Origin: DATHXC01 sp035459965
GTDB lineage: Bacteria > Pseudomonadota > Gammaproteobacteria > Burkholderiales > Methylophilaceae
Direction: 5' to 3'
NCBI GenBank assembly: GCA_035459965.1
Contig: DATHXC010000013.1
Coordinates: 62,001 to 126,000, forward strand
Length of the DNA stretch: 64,000 nucleotides
How positions within the stretch are numbered: the first letter of the stretch is position 1; every line of letters begins with the position of its first letter. Below, one piece after another: positions 61,010 to 64,000 of the stretch. Below the pieces are notes generated by a model that saw nothing but the letters and a program-made list of their open reading frames with translations, ran no database searches and was not told where the DNA came from. The position numbers were made by a program, and so were the translations under genes.

Positions 61010-62446
61010 ATGCAATACCTAAATTCAGAAGCAACCACATACAGCGATAAGGTGGTCCGGCAGTTCTCTATCATGGCCGTAGTGTGGGGTGTGGTGGGTA
61101 TGCTGATGGGCGTGATCATCGCCGCACAGCTGGTTTGGCCGGAACTTAACCTTGGTTTGGAATGGACGACGTTTGGACGATTGCGTCCTCTTCACACGAA
61201 CGCCGTGATTTTTGCTTTTGGCGGCTCAACTTTGTTCGCCACTTCCTATTACGTAGTACAACGTACCTGTCAGGTCAGCCTGTTCTGGCCCAAGCTCGCA
61301 GCATTTACTTTCTGGGGTTGGCAGGTGGTGATTGTTGCGGCTGCCATCTCATTGCCGCTGGGTTTTACCACTGGCAAGGAATATGCCGAACTGGAATGGC
61401 CGATTGATCTCCTGATTGCGATAGTGTGGGTGTCCTATGCGATTGTATTCTTTGGCACAATAGGCACGCGCAAGGTCAAGCATATCTATGTAGCCAACTG
61501 GTTTTTCGCCTCCATGATCATCGCGGTAGCGTTATTGCATATCGTCAACAGTGCGGAAGTCCCCGCCAGCTTGATGAAATCCTACCCTGTTTATGCCGGT
61601 GTGCAGGATGCCATGGTGCAATGGTGGTACGGTCACAACGCAGTAGGTTTCTTTCTTACCGCTGGCTTTCTGGGGATCATGTACTACTTCGTTCCCAAGC
61701 AGGCAGAGCGCCCCGTTTATTCTTACAGCCTGTCCATCGTCCACTTCTGGGCGCTGATTTTTACCTATATGTGGGCAGGTCCACATCACTTGCACTACAC
61801 CGCACTGCCAGACTGGACACAGTCACTGGGCATGGTGTTCTCGCTGATTCTGCTGGCGCCAAGCTGGGGCGGCATGATCAACGGCATGATGACCTTGTCT
61901 GGCGCCTGGCATAAATTGCGCACAGACCCTATCTTGCGCTTCCTCATTGTTTCCCTGTCTTTCTACGGTATGAGTACCTTTGAAGGTCCGATGATGGCGA
62001 TCAAGACAGTCAATTCACTTTCACACTACACCGACTGGACTGTTGGCCACGTGCACTCCGGTGCGCTGGGCTGGGTAGGCCTGGTATCGATGGGCGCACT
62101 GTATTACATGGTGCCGCGCCTGTTCGGGCAAAAACAGATGCACAGCATGAAGGCGATTGAGCTGCACTTCTGGCTGGCGACTATTGGCATCGTGCTTTAT
62201 ATCTCGGCATTGTGGATATCCGGTGTGATGGAAGGGCTGATGTGGCGTGCCATTAACCTGGACGGCACATTGACTTACACCTTTGTAGAGAGCGTAAAAG
62301 CCAAACATCCCTACTACATCATACGTCTGCTGGGTGGCCTGCTTTACCTCAGTGGCATGCTCATCATGTTGTGGAATGTGCTTAAAACGGCTACCAGCGG
62401 TCAATCAGCGGTTGCGCAGATTCCAGCTGTTACTGCTCACGCTTAA
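61010..62446 (+). CDS. ccoN: cytochrome c oxidase cbb3-type subunit I
   Basis: The 478-residue catalytic subunit in the inner membrane with about twelve helices. Conserved haem/copper ligands are visible: LHTNAVIFAFGGSTLFA (haem b His), WWYGHNAVGFFLTAGF (CuB His), AGPHHLHYTALPDW (CuB His pair) and WTVGHVHSGALGWVG (haem ligands). It carries out oxygen reduction at low oxygen. GGGG ribosome site 8 bases before ATG. Expression probably from the FNR promoter at 60931 as well as from ccoI. Confidence 0.98.
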   Translation: MQYLNSEATTYSDKVVRQFSIMAVVWGVVGMLMGVIIAAQLVWPELNLGLEWTTFGRLRPLHTNAVIFAFGGSTLFATSYYVVQRTCQVSLFWPKLAAFTFWGWQVVIVAAAISLPLGFTTGKEYAELEWPIDLLIAIVWVSYAIVFFGTIGTRKVKHIYVANWFFASMIIAVALLHIVNSAEVPASLMKSYPVYAGVQDAMVQWWYGHNAVGFFLTAGFLGIMYYFVPKQAERPVYSYSLSIVHFWALIFTYMWAGPHHLHYTALPDWTQSLGMVFSLILLAPSWGGMINGMMTLSGAWHKLRTDPILRFLIVSLSFYGMSTFEGPMMAIKTVNSLSHYTDWTVGHVHSGALGWVGLVSMGALYYMVPRLFGQKQMHSMKAIELHFWLATIGIVLYISALWISGVMEGLMWRAINLDGTLTYTFVESVKAKHPYYIIRLLGGLLYLSGMLIMLWNVLKTATSGQSAVAQIPAVTAHA

Positions 62447-62457
62447 GGAAATAGATC

Positions 62458-63084
62458 ATGTCAAATCAAGACACAAATGGTGGCTTCAGCCACGAAAAAA
62501 TCGAGACCAGCAACTTTCTGATGATCGTGCTAATTCTGCTGGTGGTTGCTTTTGGCGGGCTAGTGGAAATCGTACCGCTGTTCTTCCAGAAGTCCACCAC
62601 TGAGCCGATCAGGGGATTAAAGCCTTATACACCAGTGCAACTTGCAGGACGTGACATCTACCTGCGTGAAGGTTGCTATAACTGCCATTCGCAGATGATC
62701 CGCCCATTTCGCGCAGAGACCTTGCGTTATGGCCATTACTCGGTAGCAGGTGAATTTGTTTACGACCACCCTTTCCAGTGGGGTAGTAAGCGTACCGGTC
62801 CGGACTTACATCGCGTGGGGGCGAAATATAGTGATGAGTGGCATCGCATCCACTTGATCAATCCGCGTGACCTGGTGCCTGAGTCCATCATGCCAATGTA
62901 CCCATTTTTGGAGAAAGCAATGTTAGACCCAAGTGTGATGGCGCCACGCATGCGTGCTCTGCGCACAGTGGGGGTGCCATATACCGATGCTGAGATTGCC
63001 GGTGCCGCTGAAGAAGTAAAAGGCAAGTCAGAGCTGGATGCACTGGTGGCCTACCTACAAATTCTGGGCACCAATCTTAAATAA
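62458..63084 (+). CDS. ccoO: cytochrome c oxidase cbb3-type subunit II
   Basis: The 208-residue membrane-anchored mono-haem cytochrome c. One N-terminal helix (NFLMIVLILLVVAFGGLVEIVPLFF), the CxxCH haem site GCYNCHSQMIRPFRAETLRYG near 75, a distal Met in PESIMPMYPF, and the conserved WGSKRTGPDLHRVG. It passes electrons from CcoP to CcoN. Twelve bases separate it from ccoN. Confidence 0.98.
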   Translation: MSNQDTNGGFSHEKIETSNFLMIVLILLVVAFGGLVEIVPLFFQKSTTEPIRGLKPYTPVQLAGRDIYLREGCYNCHSQMIRPFRAETLRYGHYSVAGEFVYDHPFQWGSKRTGPDLHRVGAKYSDEWHRIHLINPRDLVPESIMPMYPFLEKAMLDPSVMAPRMRALRTVGVPYTDAEIAGAAEEVKGKSELDALVAYLQILGTNLK

Positions 63085-63105
63085 GCAATTAAAGAGGGGG
63101 AAACG

Positions 63106-63249
63106 ATGGACATCAATACATTACGCATTTTGGCTACAGTGATTAGCTTCATTGCATTCGTTGGCATCCTGATTTGGGTCTGGCGTCATCGCAACACTGG
63201 CGATTTTAAGGAGGCAGCAAACCTGCCTTTCACTCAGGATCAACTTTAA
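63106..63249 (+). CDS. ccoQ: cbb3 oxidase subunit CcoQ (FixQ)
   Basis: A 47-residue single-helix protein: ATVISFIAFVGILIWVW is the membrane segment, followed by RHRNTGDFKEAANLPF, the usual CcoQ tail. A strong GAGGGGG ribosome site precedes the ATG. It lies between ccoO and ccoP with 21- and 63-base spacers. It stabilises the oxidase complex. Confidence 0.92.
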   Translation: MDINTLRILATVISFIAFVGILIWVWRHRNTGDFKEAANLPFTQDQL

Positions 63250-63312
63250 CAATCCCAGCGTTAACAAAGCCAATTCAGCAAGACTTCATTATGAAGATAA
63301 GAGGAAAATAAC

Positions 63313-64000
63313 ATGAGTGACTTTACAAGTAATTTCTGGCCGGTCTTCATCACGGTCATCACACTGGGCGGAATATTTGGCTGTGCCCTGCTGTTGTGGT
63401 TTACCAGCAAGGTTAAAGTGGCAAGCGCTAATGGCGATAACACCAGTGGCCATGTATGGGATGTAGATCTGCGTGAAATGAATAACCCTCTACCGCGCTG
63501 GTGGGTAGGCCTGTTCATTATTACCATTATTTTTGGCCTGGGCTATCTGGTGGCCTATCCAGGCTTGGGTAAATTTGGCGGCAAACTGGGTTGGACAGAA
63601 GTGAATCAATACGACCAGGAAGTTGCCGCAGCCAATAAGGCGCTGGAACCACTATATGCGAAATTTGCTGCCATGCCAGCTGAAGAGCTAGCTGTTAATA
63701 ACGAAGCACACGCTATTGGCGAGCGCCTGTTCATGAACAACTGCTCACAGTGCCATGGCTCGGATGCACGCGGCAGTCGCGGCTTTCCTAACCTGACTGA
63801 TCATGATTGGCTGCATGGCGGCCAGGTTGAGAATATTAAAGCCACTATCACCAACGGCCGTGTGGGGATGATGCCGCCAATGGCAGCGGCAGTGGGTAAT
63901 GAGGACGACGTCAAAAACGTGGCCAACTACGTGCTGAGCCTTTCCGGCAGTACGCATGATGCCGCACGTGCCGCCCTGGGCAAGGACAAGTTTGCAATAT
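63313..64000 (+). CDS. ccoP: cytochrome c oxidase cbb3-type subunit III (cut by window end)
   Basis: Visible part 229 codons of the di-haem cytochrome c. Two N-terminal membrane helices (FWPVFITVITLGGIFGCALLLWF in two blocks, and RWWVGLFIITIIFGLGYLVAYPG) flank the conserved VWDVDLREMNNPLPRWW loop. The first haem site is CSQCH at 144-148, with later GMMPPMA giving the Met ligand. The second CxxCH site lies beyond the window. GAGG ribosome site 10 bases before the ATG. Confidence 0.97.
   Translation, partial: MSDFTSNFWPVFITVITLGGIFGCALLLWFTSKVKVASANGDNTSGHVWDVDLREMNNPLPRWWVGLFIITIIFGLGYLVAYPGLGKFGGKLGWTEVNQYDQEVAAANKALEPLYAKFAAMPAEELAVNNEAHAIGERLFMNNCSQCHGSDARGSRGFPNLTDHDWLHGGQVENIKATITNGRVGMMPPMAAAVGNEDDVKNVANYVLSLSGSTHDAARAALGKDKFAI

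Noticed and set aside
1..64000. CRISPR array, tRNA or rRNA genes, transposases, prophage genes
   Set aside because: Looked for regularly spaced direct repeats, tRNA-like cloverleaf ends and transposase motifs; none seen by eye. A tRNAscan or CRISPR finder run would settle it.

Overview
The window reads as a chromosomal segment of a betaproteobacterium, most likely a methylotroph of the Methylophilaceae type (Methylotenera, Methylophilus or Methylobacillus-like). That placement is an inference from gene content and gene order (polA, LOG protein, DUF2782, type II homoserine kinase; the BPSS1780-type membrane protein; the betaproteobacterial Anbu-type proteasome homologue; ccoI-S-N-O-Q-P), not from a marker search. 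About 55 genes are packed tightly on both strands. I see no rRNA, tRNA, CRISPR array, prophage or transposase.

Layout. 1-2.1 kb: 5' part of dusB, a YkgJ-like metal-cluster protein, a CinA-type MoCF protein and a BFD-like ferredoxin. 2.2-9.1 kb: an AT-rich acyltransferase, polA, a LOG-family hydrolase, a DUF2782 protein, thrB and a membrane protein. 9.1-14.5 kb: uvrD, a 607-base intergenic region holding a probable structured small RNA, then groES-groEL behind a CIRCE operator and a sigma32-like promoter, and a cupin. 14.7-18 kb: DUF4142 protein, an AT-rich glycosyltransferase, a Bcr/CflA exporter and a small membrane protein. 18.2-26 kb: cluster A, consisting of a transglutaminase-DUF2126 fusion, an ATP-grasp/alpha-E fusion, a transglutaminase and, convergently, Anbu. 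26-33.7 kb: aldo/keto reductase, a Ser/Thr kinase with a cyclic-nucleotide-binding domain, rlhA, a diguanylate cyclase and a FadL-type porin. 33.8-38.5 kb: cluster B, with separate ATP-grasp, alpha-E and transglutaminase genes plus an HPPD-like dioxygenase. 38.7-50.6 kb: AarF/UbiB kinase, NlpC/P60 hydrolase, bacterioferritin-like protein, degenerate EAL protein, Rdx protein, CtpA-type protease, coq7, DUF2322, VOC, OsmC, FKBP, dacB, bioA and an unknown protein. 50.8-58.4 kb: a YoaA/DinG-type helicase, then an AT-rich block with a large UPF1-like helicase behind mazEF, and an M48 lipoprotein protease. 58.4-64 kb: the cbb3 oxidase operon ccoI-S-N-O-Q-P, cut by the window end.

The most interesting content is the pair of ATP-grasp/alpha-E/transglutaminase clusters 10 kb apart. 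This family set has been predicted (amidoligase/peptide-tag systems, Anbu operons) but its product is not known to me. Cluster B is preceded by a near-consensus sigma54 -24/-12 element, two NtrC-like sites and a perfect inverted repeat, which suggests nitrogen control. Cluster A also has a GG-N10-GC element upstream. The second highlight is a candidate small RNA at about 11461-11593 with five hairpins, a C-rich anti-Shine-Dalgarno loop and a strong terminator. Others are a Fur-box-controlled, catalytically degenerate EAL protein, a possible mazEF-helicase operon, and two copies of a palindromic repeat family, one of which fills the whole spacer between two cluster A genes. The FNR/ANR boxes before ccoI and ccoN fit the expected low-oxygen control of the oxidase.
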